Origin: Amoeboradix gromovi
Lineage: Eukaryota; Sanchytriomycota; Sanchytriomycetes; Sanchytriales; Sanchytriaceae
Reading direction: 5' to 3'
Length of the DNA stretch: 15,988 nucleotides
Assembly: GCA_018985225.1 (NCBI GenBank)
Contig: JADGIF010000170.1
Coordinates: 1-15,988, forward strand
Below, piece after piece: positions 8,118 through 15,752 of the stretch. Below the pieces are notes generated by a model. It saw nothing but the letters and a program-made list of their open reading frames with translations. It made no database searches and was not told the DNA's origin. The position numbers and the translations under genes are program-made. Within the stretch, counting starts at the first letter, position 1, and every line of letters starts with the position of its first letter.

Positions 8118-8427
8118 TTATATCTGATTAGCTCTGCGTATTCTATCATAATTCTTAGTAAAATATAAAGGTGTCTTTATCTTAAATAAACAATGACTTA
8201 GTTCCTTAAGAAACCTATCATTTATATCCTCAGCTGTTTTTATATTCTTGGCTGGGCCTAATGTTGCGCAATATCTTATACTTGCTGAATATATTATAGC
8301 GTGCAAGAATAGCATTTCGCTAGCTTGGATTCTAAAATGTCTTAAATACTTATGTTCAGGCCTACGATTGGCAAAATAGGAATCACAGGACTGGTTCTAG
8401 ATAAAATGAGACACAATATCTACTCAT
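8118..8427 (-). CDS. Small spliced hypothetical gene starting at a mobile-element end
   Basis: Not recognised. The visible 65-aa frame extends upstream without a stop through PEHKYLRHFRIQASE. Removing a 25-nt GT-AG intron at 8362-8386 joins it in phase to a first exon 8387-8427 (MSRYCVSFYLEPV), giving 94 aa. Features: a hydrophobic stretch MLFLHAIIYSASIRYCATLG, then a charged helix (TAEDINDRFLKELSHC) and a basic tail ending RIRRANQI. The proposed ATG sits directly against the conserved 3' terminus of an inverted Fanzor fragment (TTTTAATG), so the original start may have been displaced by that insertion. Convergent with the DUF4211 gene. Confidence 0.5.
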
Positions 8428-8634
8428 TAAAAGTCTTGATATACGAGAAAACCAAGAGTTTGCGCAGACAAAGCGAGCCGATCAGTTACGTTGGTTGCTT
8501 ACACATCCAGTAGCGTATGGCGGTATTGAAAAAGATACATGCATTCAAGTATATGGTGTCTATCTGCTTGCAAATGTCTCTAAATTGAGTTTTTTCAGAG
8601 CTCTACACCTTTTATAAGTTGGAATAGCAGATGC
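8427..8634 (-). pseudogene. Inverted, degenerate Fanzor C-terminal fragment
   Basis: Reverse-complemented, this stretch aligns with the 3' part of the neighbouring Fanzor copy. YKRCRALKKLNLE corresponds to CTRCGTLKKTNLE of the zinc ribbon, CATATACTTGAATGCATG to CATATACATCAAGTACCTG, and TTCAATACCGCC to TTCAATCCCGCC. The terminus TTTTCTCGTATATCAAGACTTTTAA corresponds to 9075-9099. Stops and deletions make it non-coding. It lies head-to-head with the plus-strand copy, so the two conserved termini face outward. Confidence 0.75.
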
Positions 8635-8675
8635 TAAATCAATTCTAAAGAAATAACTAGCAGGTACAGCATACA
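8627..8675 (+). repeat. 49-bp dispersed repeat, copy A
   Basis: Matches 15882-15930 at 45 of 49 positions, same orientation. In one frame it reads SILKK-stop-LAGTAYK, placed just before YDLIYLPSF of the Fanzor fragment, so it is probably decayed Fanzor coding sequence from ahead of RuvC-II. Both copies carry the same TAA. Confidence 0.8.
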
Positions 8676-9099
8676 AAGACATATGATCTTATATACTTGC
8701 CATCGTTCAATACTAGTCAAATGATGAGTAGCTTGTCGAGCAAGGTCGCAAGAAACATGACTACGATGTACCATTACGCATTCAAGGAACGCTTGAAGTT
8801 CAAGTGTAAACACAGAGGAAAGAAGATGGTTGAGTGTAATGAATCATTTACTAGTCAGACATGTACAAGGTGTGGTACTCTAAAGAAAACTAATTTAGAA
8901 GTCTACACTTGTGATAACTGTCATTTGGAAATAGATAGAGATCATATGGCAGCAAAGGAGCATATACATCAAGTACCTGCATCCTTATTCAATCCCGCCT
9001 CAGAGTAGTCAAAGCGTGAGCAATCACTGTAACGGAGCATCTAGCACTGCTAGTTTCTCTGTGGAAATTCTCGATTTTCTCGGAAATCAGGACTTTTAA
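8627..9099 (+). pseudogene. Fanzor (eukaryotic TnpB-like) nuclease, C-terminal fragment
   Basis: The open frame 8661-9008, with no ATG until M9 of the segment counted from the TTG at 8697, encodes the C-terminal third of an OrfB/TnpB-Fanzor RNA-guided nuclease. It reads YDLIYLPSFNTSQM (RuvC-II strand), KVARNM...HYAFKERLKFK, VECNESFTSQTCTRCG...YTCDNC (CxxC...CxxC zinc ribbon) and IDRDHMAAKEHI (RuvC-III Asp). The usual RuvC-II Glu is replaced by Pro in LPSF, and a Glu in NESF lies 47 residues downstream. This is the rearranged active site described for Fanzors. The guide-binding domains and RuvC-I are absent, with stops upstream, so the copy is inactive. After the stop at 9008, ~90 nt of conserved noncoding sequence ends at CAGGACTTTTAA (9099). 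Confidence 0.85.
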
Positions 9100-9209
9100 G
9101 GAGGAGAACTGTAGCACTGACAAGTAAATAGATATTATATAACGTTAGATCAGGTCTAGCTTTTACAGTATGTCGCGAGAACTAAAAAATAATAAATTTA
9201 CTGTTATAA

Positions 9210-10211
9210 TCAGGTCTGATATGGTTCTAAATGTACAAATTTGCTACTCATGTCAATAGCATCCGTAATGGTTTCCAAATCAGTTTTTATTTTCATATTC
9301 ACATCTGAAATGGTTCTTTGAGTAAAGATTCCATAATCAACAACCTTAAAACAGCCATTGTATTTGACACTTAAATACGAGTTACAGTTCTGTATTGTGA
9401 ACCTAATGATCGATTGAATATCCAGGTTGTCTGCATCTATAAACAGTGGCTCTCTTTTTATGTTGTACATTAGCGAATGAGGACACCTCAGCGTACCTAC
9501 GAGATTAGGAAACTCTTCGAATTGAAACACGTTCAAATTCAATGTATTCATGTACAACTGTATTGGAATATCCAATGAGTTAAATTTCATGTCTTTCAAA
9601 AGTGTTTTGTTAAAGCTAACAAATTTGGACGAAGGGATATATTGGTTATAACACTCATGGCCATAAGTAGCCCATATTTTGTCATTTATATGGAATTTCT
9701 TTGTAGATGGGAAGAACATATTAATATCTACAGCTGAGGGGTCAGTCAAAAAGTAAATTGCTTCATTCACATATAAAATTTGTTTATAATCTATTTGCAG
9801 CAACCCCGAAGAAATGTTATTCGATTGAAGGACTTTGGTGTTCGGTAGAAATCTAATAACATTAACTTGCTTTACAGGCAGCACGTCATATATCACTGTG
9901 ATTGATAAATTGCATTTCTTAACTCTGAGAAACAATATCGAAGCTACCAATTCTTCAATATTAATTTTAATACCGTTATAAACAATACCAATGTCTACAG
10001 TGGGAGCGGTATAGTTTACAGAGTTAGCTACAAATGGAAATTGATCACTATCACTCCAGCTCATTTGTTCCTGAGTCATGTACTGACAGCTGTTCAGCCT
10101 GTTTAGACAACCAGATCTAGTGTACAGTATTTCTTCATATATTTCTACATATTTAATAACAGGTGATACTGCAATTGCAAGAATTACAATTAAATTTGAA
10201 AGAGCTTGCAT
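9210..10211 (-). CDS. Predicted secreted/lumenal protein, unknown family (333 aa)
   Basis: Not recognised. The N-terminus MQALSNLIVILAIAVSPVIK looks like a cleavable signal peptide (basic-poor, hydrophobic 5-18). The mature part has about eight cysteines (SGCLNRLNSCQY, KKCNLS, HECYNQ, RCPHS, QNCNSY, NGCFK) and several N-glycosylation sequons (NYTA, NLSI, NKTL, NNIS), consistent with passage through the ER. No second membrane segment is evident. Uninterrupted frame; the ATG at 10211 gives the signal peptide. Flanked by the Fanzor fragment downstream and the three-exon membrane gene upstream on the same strand. Possibly a lineage-specific secreted or surface protein. Confidence 0.75.
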   Translation of the reverse strand: MQALSNLIVILAIAVSPVIKYVEIYEEILYTRSGCLNRLNSCQYMTQEQMSWSDSDQFPFVANSVNYTAPTVDIGIVYNGIKINIEELVASILFLRVKKCNLSITVIYDVLPVKQVNVIRFLPNTKVLQSNNISSGLLQIDYKQILYVNEAIYFLTDPSAVDINMFFPSTKKFHINDKIWATYGHECYNQYIPSSKFVSFNKTLLKDMKFNSLDIPIQLYMNTLNLNVFQFEEFPNLVGTLRCPHSLMYNIKREPLFIDADNLDIQSIIRFTIQNCNSYLSVKYNGCFKVVDYGIFTQRTISDVNMKIKTDLETITDAIDMSSKFVHLEPYQT

Positions 10212-10315
10212 GATTACTCTGTTTTAAAGGGAGAAATGGATAAGATTGATGTACCTCATTCATAATGCCGAATGTCTTGGAGGCCCTTTGTTCAAAAGAG
10301 TTGAATGCTGATTGA

Positions 10316-10748
10316 CTACCATAGAGCTATAGCGTCGACACGTCTAAAAAAATTATGACTTTTGAAGCATTGCTTTAGTCCTAGGAGATACAAAATGGTA
10401 GAAAATACTGAAGCAATGATGCTCTCAGAATGCGCATTATATTTATCAACCGAAACTCCAACCTTAAATGATACGATAGCTCTTTCTGGTTCAATTCTTA
10501 GATTATTGTGTATTGCGATTTAGTTATGCGGGATACAAAATCCTAACCCAGTAGATCCGCGTCTGTGGGATTATTATCCGTCCTATAACCAAAAGCAAGT
10601 GGGAAATACTTAATAAATAATGAACTGAGTAATGCAAAAGAAAAAACAAATAGAGACCTCAAGTTAGTCAGTGTCTTAAACCAGTAAAGATGTACATAGC
10701 GGTATCACAGGCTGGAAAACAGCTTATGCCATTTACATAAACATTCAT
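10316..10748 (-). CDS. Three-exon small membrane protein, unknown family
   Basis: Not recognised. Found by joining open frames across two short introns: exons 10748-10682, 10657-10537 and 10496-10316. The introns (24 nt at 10658-10681, 40 nt at 10497-10536) have GT-AG ends. They contain GACTAAC and TAACTAA branch-like sequences, and both junction phases fit. The product is 122 aa: MNVYVNGISCFPACDTAMYI, then a hydrophobic span (LYLFFLLHYSVHYLLS...LLLVIG), RIIIPQTRIYWVRIL, IEPERAIVSFKVGVSVDKYN, and a second hydrophobic segment (SIIASVFSTILYLLG). It probably spans a membrane two or three times. Each exon has no ORF longer than ~67 codons, so simple ORF calling misses it. Function cannot be inferred. 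Confidence 0.55.
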
Positions 10749-10910
10749 TGTGCTTATTCCAGAGTGTAGAACGAAAGATGAGGAAACAATAGTAAAAAGT
10801 TGTCACCTAAAGCATTAGCTATAAAATATGGCACAATTCCGCTTGAATAGTTTTAGTTTTTTGAGACATTTGTTTTAAAGGGTTTGTCTAGTTTTTGAAG
10901 AGTTTATCCA

Positions 10911-11693
10911 ATGCTAGCCAGATTGTATAGGTCTCTTAAACTAATATCAAATGGATATGGTAGAGCGAAACCATGCAACGAAGATATACTGCCATTAACT
11001 AACTCCAAATCAAAGGCAGCTGGAGAGGATTCTTACTTTTTTAGTGGTGATAAATTTGGAGTTGCAGATGGCGTGGGTGCCTGGAAAGATAGCAGTAAAG
11101 GTAACTCTGCATTTGTCAGTCAGAAACTACTTCACTACTTTTGTATATATAATGATGATAATTTAATTCAGTTGTTAAACAAAGCGTATCAACAAACACT
11201 ACAAGACATGTATAAGTTGAATATAAAGGGGTCTACCACAGTAATACTGGGTCATTTAATCGGAAATAACCTTCATATAGCTAATCTAGGCGACTGCCAG
11301 GTGCTCATTTATCGCAAGGATGAATTGGTTTTCAAGTCAGAGGAAAACTATCATTTCTTTAACTGCCCCTTTCAATTAGGCACAAACAGCATTAATACTC
11401 CTAGTGATAGCACTCTGATCAAATTCCCAGTTGAAAAAGGTGATATATTTGTTTGCGGAAGTGACGGTCTTACTGACAACCTTTGGGAGGAAGATATTTT
11501 TGCAATTATTAATAAACACAAGAAGGATTATAAAAATTGTGCTGTTGCCCTTGTAGACGAAGCAATGAGCAAAAGTACTGATCCCATGTATGATGAAAGT
11601 CCGTTTCAGTTAAAAGCTAGCAATGAAGGATTATATCACATTGGCGGCAAACTAGACGATACAACTGTTATTGTAGGTGAAGTCATTGAATAA
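10911..11693 (+). CDS. PTC7: PTC7/PPTC7-type mitochondrial PP2C phosphatase
   Basis: Mn/Mg-dependent Ser/Thr phosphatase of the PTC7 family, which in yeast and animals acts in mitochondria on, for example, coenzyme-Q biosynthesis and mitophagy-related proteins. At 260 aa it is compact but has the full set of PP2C motifs. These are GEDSYF (38-43), the metal-binding VADGVGAW (51-58), KGSTTVIL (106-113), IANLGDCQVLI (123-133), CGSDGLTDN (182-190) and GGKLDDTTVIV (245-255). The N-terminus MLARLYRSLKLISNG is basic and amphipathic, as expected for an import signal. Start at the ATG 10911; no intron. Convergent with Pus10, with 35 nt between the stops. Confidence 0.93.
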   Translation: MLARLYRSLKLISNGYGRAKPCNEDILPLTNSKSKAAGEDSYFFSGDKFGVADGVGAWKDSSKGNSAFVSQKLLHYFCIYNDDNLIQLLNKAYQQTLQDMYKLNIKGSTTVILGHLIGNNLHIANLGDCQVLIYRKDELVFKSEENYHFFNCPFQLGTNSINTPSDSTLIKFPVEKGDIFVCGSDGLTDNLWEEDIFAIINKHKKDYKNCAVALVDEAMSKSTDPMYDESPFQLKASNEGLYHIGGKLDDTTVIVGEVIE

Positions 11694-11728
11694 AAATGTG
11701 AGTTATATGCTATTAAAAAATTGAAACT

Positions 11729-12850
11729 TTATTTGCCAACTGGTGGCCATTCTAATTCAACATTTACAATATCCAGATCAGCTATGTTGCACCATACTTT
11801 CTTTTCACAATACTCCTTGATTAAATCTCTTAAACTTGGTTTTGACCTACCACAATCCCCATGTACAAATTCCTTGATGTACATTCCAGCACTCGTTTTT
11901 AAATAAAGTTTATTGTCAACGAATTTAAAATCAAATACAGTTTTTTCTCTAGTTAGATTGGCTCTACGATGAACGACCCTTAAAGGCGTTTGTTGCTGTA
12001 CCACAAATGGTAAGGACAAGCGATTTAATGCAGCAACATCGTCGTCAGACAGGCTTTTGTCGAATTCCACAAGGCACTCATAATGCTTGCATTTAGTCTC
12101 TTCCCCTGATTTGATTATGTGTGCATCTGCCTTGTCCACAGCTTTTAAATACTGTAACTGAACCAGCCCTGCAAACTTGGAATTGAAGTCATGCTGCTGA
12201 TGATCCCAATCAAGATCTGTATCATTCGGGTCCTTTAGTTCAAGCATGAAAGGTCTACCTCTTCCAAGGCATCGAACGTCCAGGTCCTCTCGACCGCTAG
12301 CCACTAAATTAAAACCGGAAGATCCTGTTAGTTTGGCAAAGTAATTGCCGACGATCTCGGAAACGCTGTTGTCACCTTTTCTTTTTCCTTGAATAAAGAA
12401 TGGGGTTTGAGAAAGAGTACGAACGAGTTTGTTATATCTGGCACCTAAATAAAGACTGTCTTTAATAACTATTAATTCTATACTACACGGAGAGTATTCA
12501 TCATTGATTTCGCTATCTGGTAGCTTTCTTTTGTTGCCTAAAATGTTAACTAGCAGCAGCGTTGTACTCTTTTCATTAACATGTATTTTAGATTTGATCA
12601 ATTCCATGACAAATGGTCGCAATCGGACTGCATCTTTAAAGTCATATTTGCTAATGATATCGCTGTCTTTAATAGTGATTGCTTTTGATATACTGAGTTC
12701 TACTCGACAATTTGTCGCAGGGAAATCGAGCGAATTTAATTGATAACACAAATCTAAGTCCAAACAGCATTTTTGAATCTCATCAAGGATTATTTTACCT
12801 TGTAGACGATTTATAGAATGCTTTCCTAGTCGATTTAAAATTTTTTGCAT
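11729..12850 (-). CDS. PUS10: tRNA pseudouridine synthase Pus10
   Basis: Makes pseudouridine in the T-loop of tRNAs (position 54/55 in archaeal and eukaryotic members). 373 aa. Catalytic-domain motifs: ARYNKLVRTLSQTPF (136-151), SGREDLDVRCLGRGRPFMLE (185-204) containing the catalytic Asp, QQTPLRVVHRR (286-296) and the thumb/core SAGMYIKEFVHGDCGRSKPSL (320-340). The N-terminal ~135 residues are divergent, with cysteines C28, C29, C35 and C48 rather than an obvious paired CxxC zinc site. The protein is shorter than the animal enzyme (over 500 aa) and closer to archaeal length. ATG at 12850; 130 bp to the next gene upstream. Confidence 0.93.
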   Translation of the reverse strand: MQKILNRLGKHSINRLQGKIILDEIQKCCLDLDLCYQLNSLDFPATNCRVELSISKAITIKDSDIISKYDFKDAVRLRPFVMELIKSKIHVNEKSTTLLLVNILGNKRKLPDSEINDEYSPCSIELIVIKDSLYLGARYNKLVRTLSQTPFFIQGKRKGDNSVSEIVGNYFAKLTGSSGFNLVASGREDLDVRCLGRGRPFMLELKDPNDTDLDWDHQQHDFNSKFAGLVQLQYLKAVDKADAHIIKSGEETKCKHYECLVEFDKSLSDDDVAALNRLSLPFVVQQQTPLRVVHRRANLTREKTVFDFKFVDNKLYLKTSAGMYIKEFVHGDCGRSKPSLRDLIKEYCEKKVWCNIADLDIVNVELEWPPVGK

Positions 12851-12979
12851 GTTCCTCCCTCATTCCTCTTGTTACTCGTAACAAAAACATGAACTCCTAA
12901 TAGAGATCCAATTTCATAAAAAATATAAATGACCCGAATTCCTACACTGCAGCTTTCTCCAATAGGTAGTTTTGCCTAA

Positions 12980-13455
12980 TTATAACCTGGGATCTACTGA
13001 GTCTAGCTTGGTTATGGCGCGAAACATTACTGGTCTGATATCATGTAGCACCTCGTACAAAAAACCGATTAGTATTTGCGGACAAGGCAGGTTAATAATC
13101 CTGCTACATTCACTTAAAAGTTTTTTAAAGTAATCTTCTACCGTACCGTGCACCTCTTCTTCTCAGTGCTGTTTGCAAACCTTCTACCCGAACTGGACAT
13201 TATGCTTTTTTGTTGCTTGAGAACTAACTCCATCAAATTCCGGCACAACTTACCGCTATCGGTTAGCTAGACAATACGTTCTAAAATACATTACTCAGCA
13301 TTCTGCTTTTTAGCAAACTGTGTGAACCTCAAAGTCTTCACTCTGTTTCCGTATAAATTTTCAACTCTATGCTCATCATTTATGAGAAAGAGTAGCGTAA
13401 AAGACTTAAAACTTAAAAATTTACTAAGTTTTGCAGGGTGGCAAACGGCAATCAT
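12980..13455 (-). CDS. Three-exon hypothetical gene (136 aa)
   Basis: Not recognised. Exons 13455-13295, 13255-13188 and 13161-12980 join in phase across a 39-nt intron (13256-13294, GTAATG...CTAACCGATAG, a textbook fungal branch site 6 nt from the AG) and a 26-nt intron (13162-13187, GTAGAAG...CTGAG, weaker). The product is 136 aa: MIAVCHPAKLSKFLSFKSFT, EHRVENLYGNRVKTLRFTQF, GKLCRNLMELVLKQQKSIM, SSEEEVHGTVEDYFKKLLSE, IINLPCPQILIGFLYEVLHD, ending KLDSVDPRL. It looks helical and soluble. Its ATG overlaps the TGA of the upstream same-strand ORF (ATATGA). The first intron is well supported; the second could instead be a frameshift. Confidence 0.55.
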
Positions 13456-14090
13456 ATTTCTGACTTAATATTGTTGCCGCTTGAAATAACATAGCTTACA
13501 TCTTTACAATTTTCAATGTAATCGCTTTGATCTTGTAATGGTTTTATTTTGATTTCGATTTGCATAAATGAGTTGTTCCACAGATAATAAAGGCAGAAGC
13601 ATATAGAAAGATAAAATGCTATAAAGCTTATAGAACTGCAAAATCGTGCCACTAAAAAAGAAACTAAGATTAGTGTACTAAAAGTTGCATAGACTCTTGA
13701 CATATTGTATGCGTTGTCAGTAGTCCCCGATATCAACTCAGTTTCTAGTTCTTTTTCAGAATCGTTTCCGCTGTCTAATTCATTTTTAGCTTCCAACTGA
13801 TTTATAGCTTTCATTCCTTCTTTTGCTAACGTAAACCCATTCAGACCAGAATAAGACATTTTATCCAGTTTACCCCACTTTACCAGTATCTTGGATAAGC
13901 AGTTGCTTTCCGCTATCTTGTATTCAGGCTTCTCATCAGAGCTGAGACTAATAATTCTGAATCTATTTCCTCTTCTTTTGGATTTAGAAAACTGCAAGCG
14001 AAATTTAGAGGTATTGCTAAGCAGATCAGACCATCTGCTTAAAGAACGTACTACTGGACTTAGCTGATGTAATTCCCGTTGGTCCATCAT
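13452..14090 (-). CDS. Predicted membrane protein, unknown family (212 aa)
   Basis: Not recognised. The N-terminal ~125 residues are soluble, basic at first (KSKRRGNRFR, 36-45) and acidic later (NELDSGNDSEKELETELIS). They are followed by one long or two short membrane spans at about 133-171 (FSTLILVSFLVARFCSSIS, FIAFYLSICFCLYYLW) and a ~40-residue tail. This suggests a tail-proximal anchor or hairpin. Two adjacent ATGs at 14090/14087. The stop overlaps the start of the three-exon gene downstream, so the pair could be one gene if spliced differently, but the GTAAGC donor near the end finds no acceptor that keeps phase. Confidence 0.65.
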   Translation of the reverse strand: MMDQRELHQLSPVVRSLSRWSDLLSNTSKFRLQFSKSKRRGNRFRIISLSSDEKPEYKIAESNCLSKILVKWGKLDKMSYSGLNGFTLAKEGMKAINQLEAKNELDSGNDSEKELETELISGTTDNAYNMSRVYATFSTLILVSFLVARFCSSISFIAFYLSICFCLYYLWNNSFMQIEIKIKPLQDQSDYIENCKDVSYVISSGNNIKSEI

Positions 14091-14130
14091 GGAATATCCT
14101 TGTTTAATAAATTTAAAGTCATATTTTAAA

Positions 14131-14316
14131 CTAATTTATTATTTTAGTCCCAAATATTTTAAAACCATTTTCAAGAAGTGATATGATACTTATTTCTGCA
14201 ACAGAGAGCCCAATAATGAAAATTTGCATCACATTTATTTCCAACATTTCGTTTGGTTTGAAACAAAACGTTGCTTGGGTGGACGTAACTCCAACCGTTG
14301 CATTAAAAGTCCTGAT
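14131..14316 (-). other. Open frame abutting a Fanzor-copy terminus
   Basis: A 61-codon frame without a stop begins inside the mobile-element terminus. It continues NATVGVTSTQATFCFKPNE, then MQIFIIGLSVAEISIISLLE and GFKIFGTKIIN, ending at 14131. It reads like the end of a host protein with one hydrophobic segment, possibly a gene cut by the insertion at 14303. It also contains a 21-nt hairpin at 14250-14270 with one mismatch. Not recognised; it may be chance. Confidence 0.22.
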
Positions 14317-14630
14317 TTAAGAGAAAACGAAGGACTCTAATAGGAGGTCAGCAATTCTAGTCTCTTCTATAGTATTTGCTCCCACTTGCACCATCTAAGG
14401 TGAATTGAACAGATCACACGTTCAAGTATATGTTCCTTGCTGCCATATGGAAGTAGCAGTTACCATATGGCAGTTTGTGTATGTATGTCTGCGAATTAGT
14501 TTTCTTCAGAGTTCCACACCTTGCACTCATCTACTTAGTAAATGCTTGGTTACACTCAACCATTTTTTTGGAAGACAATCTCATTTTTTGACAAGCCTAG
14601 AAGGCTATGTTATGTGTCTCATTTTGGAGT
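14303..14630 (-). pseudogene. Degenerate Fanzor C-terminal copy
   Basis: On the minus strand this aligns with the Fanzor fragment at 8750-9099. KMVECNQAFTK-stop-MSARCGTLKKTN matches KMVECNESFTSQTCTRCGTLKKTN. HMAARNIY matches HMAAKEHI near the RuvC-III site, although the Asp-Arg-Asp itself is lost. The second zinc-ribbon cysteine pair is gone. Downstream, CAATTCACCTTAGATGG... and the terminus TTTTCTCTTAAATCAGGAC (to 14303) match the other copies, so homology includes the noncoding 3' end. The plus-strand 92-aa ORF at 14405-14683 is a shadow of this element. Confidence 0.8.
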
Positions 14631-14831
14631 TTTATGCTGTAACAAATTCTGGTTGTTTTGATTTGGAGACATATTATAGATGAAAAGAAAGAACATCGAG
14701 TTGCCGTGCAGTTAGAAAGCTATAGAAAGAGAACCAATTATAGTGGTTAACGGTTTACACTGTTAAAGTAAATAGCTATCCTAATTTCAAAGGCACCCAA
14801 ATTTTATGACTGGGTCAAAATAAATTTATTG

Positions 14832-15752
14832 CTAGACTTCCAACTCTGTAACTGGTTTCAATCTCAAGAATGTGTCTGTACCATACTCATAAAGACTCAC
14901 AACGTCTATACTTCCCTCGAAAAACTCGGAATAAACTCTTGTCATTCCCAATCCATATCCTAATCCGGCTAATATACCGCCACTTTGTTGGGCAACCATG
15001 TACTGCATATGATCATGTGCTGCAGTAGAAAATGCATAATTAAATATATTTTTTATGGTATTTGGATGAATGCCACCTCCTAGATCTCTGATTCGTATTA
15101 CTACGTTGACGTTTTTTGAGATCAGTATGTTTATCGGTTTTAGCTCTTTTGCGTTACTAATTGTTGCAAACACTGAATTCTTAATTAGTTCGGTCATCAT
15201 ATATTCAACGTGAGAGGCGATAAATGGTATAGTTGCAGAGCCATGGATATCAAAATCTGGAAATCTACCATATTGCATTAGAAATGGTTCCTTCAGCTGA
15301 CCTAATACAAAGCGAACCACATCTTCAATTTTAACTTCTGTTAGTACACCATTCTTGGTATAATTCTCCACCAACAACCGAATGCCAATACGCCACTTGA
15401 TGAAATTATCAATAAACACCTGAACTTGATTTTGGTTAATGTATTTCGAACATTCACGCATACCGTGACTTAAATCTATTAAAGTGTTCGAGTGGTTAGC
15501 CAAGAGTTGATCCAATAAACTTGAAAAATCCTTTACGTTTGAATCGTCAATTTCATTAACACGGCTTAAGGAGTCTAACGATTGCAAGTAAGTTTCGTGG
15601 ACTTTTCTTATATAGGGATTGCTTCCAACAATAAATGGTAACTGTTCAAAGTTTTTCATGTTGTAATTTATACGATCCTTGACTTCCTTTGAAAGGAACT
15701 GTGCGTATTTTAACCTGCAGGTATCTATTGATTTGACCGCGATTCTTTTCAT
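14832..15752 (-). CDS. Mitochondrial PDK/BCKDK-family protein kinase
   Basis: A GHKL-fold kinase that phosphorylates and inactivates the mitochondrial pyruvate or branched-chain 2-oxoacid dehydrogenase complex. 306 aa. The N-terminal helical regulatory domain has the family signature LPFIVGSNPYIRKVHETYLQ (38-57), FIDNFIKWRIGIRLL (113-127) and a PFIASHVEYMM segment. The nucleotide-binding domain has the N-box TELIKNSVFAT (187-197), G1 IRIRDLGGGI (219-228) and G2 GLGYGLGMTRVYSEFFEGS (263-281). G1 reads DLGGG rather than the usual DRGGG, and G2 has G for the usual P after GL. It is short (family about 380-430 aa), with little room for a presequence. I cannot decide between PDK and BCKDK. An in-frame stop precedes the ATG at 15752. 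Confidence 0.9.
   Translation of the reverse strand: MKRIAVKSIDTCRLKYAQFLSKEVKDRINYNMKNFEQLPFIVGSNPYIRKVHETYLQSLDSLSRVNEIDDSNVKDFSSLLDQLLANHSNTLIDLSHGMRECSKYINQNQVQVFIDNFIKWRIGIRLLVENYTKNGVLTEVKIEDVVRFVLGQLKEPFLMQYGRFPDFDIHGSATIPFIASHVEYMMTELIKNSVFATISNAKELKPINILISKNVNVVIRIRDLGGGIHPNTIKNIFNYAFSTAAHDHMQYMVAQQSGGILAGLGYGLGMTRVYSEFFEGSIDVVSLYEYGTDTFLRLKPVTELEV

Noticed and set aside
9148-9222. Two ATCAGGTCT direct repeats downstream of the Fanzor fragment
   Set aside because: Only 9-10 nt, ~60 nt apart; insufficient to call a target-site duplication or array.
14405-14683. 92-aa plus-strand ORF
   Set aside because: It is the antisense of the degenerate Fanzor copy.
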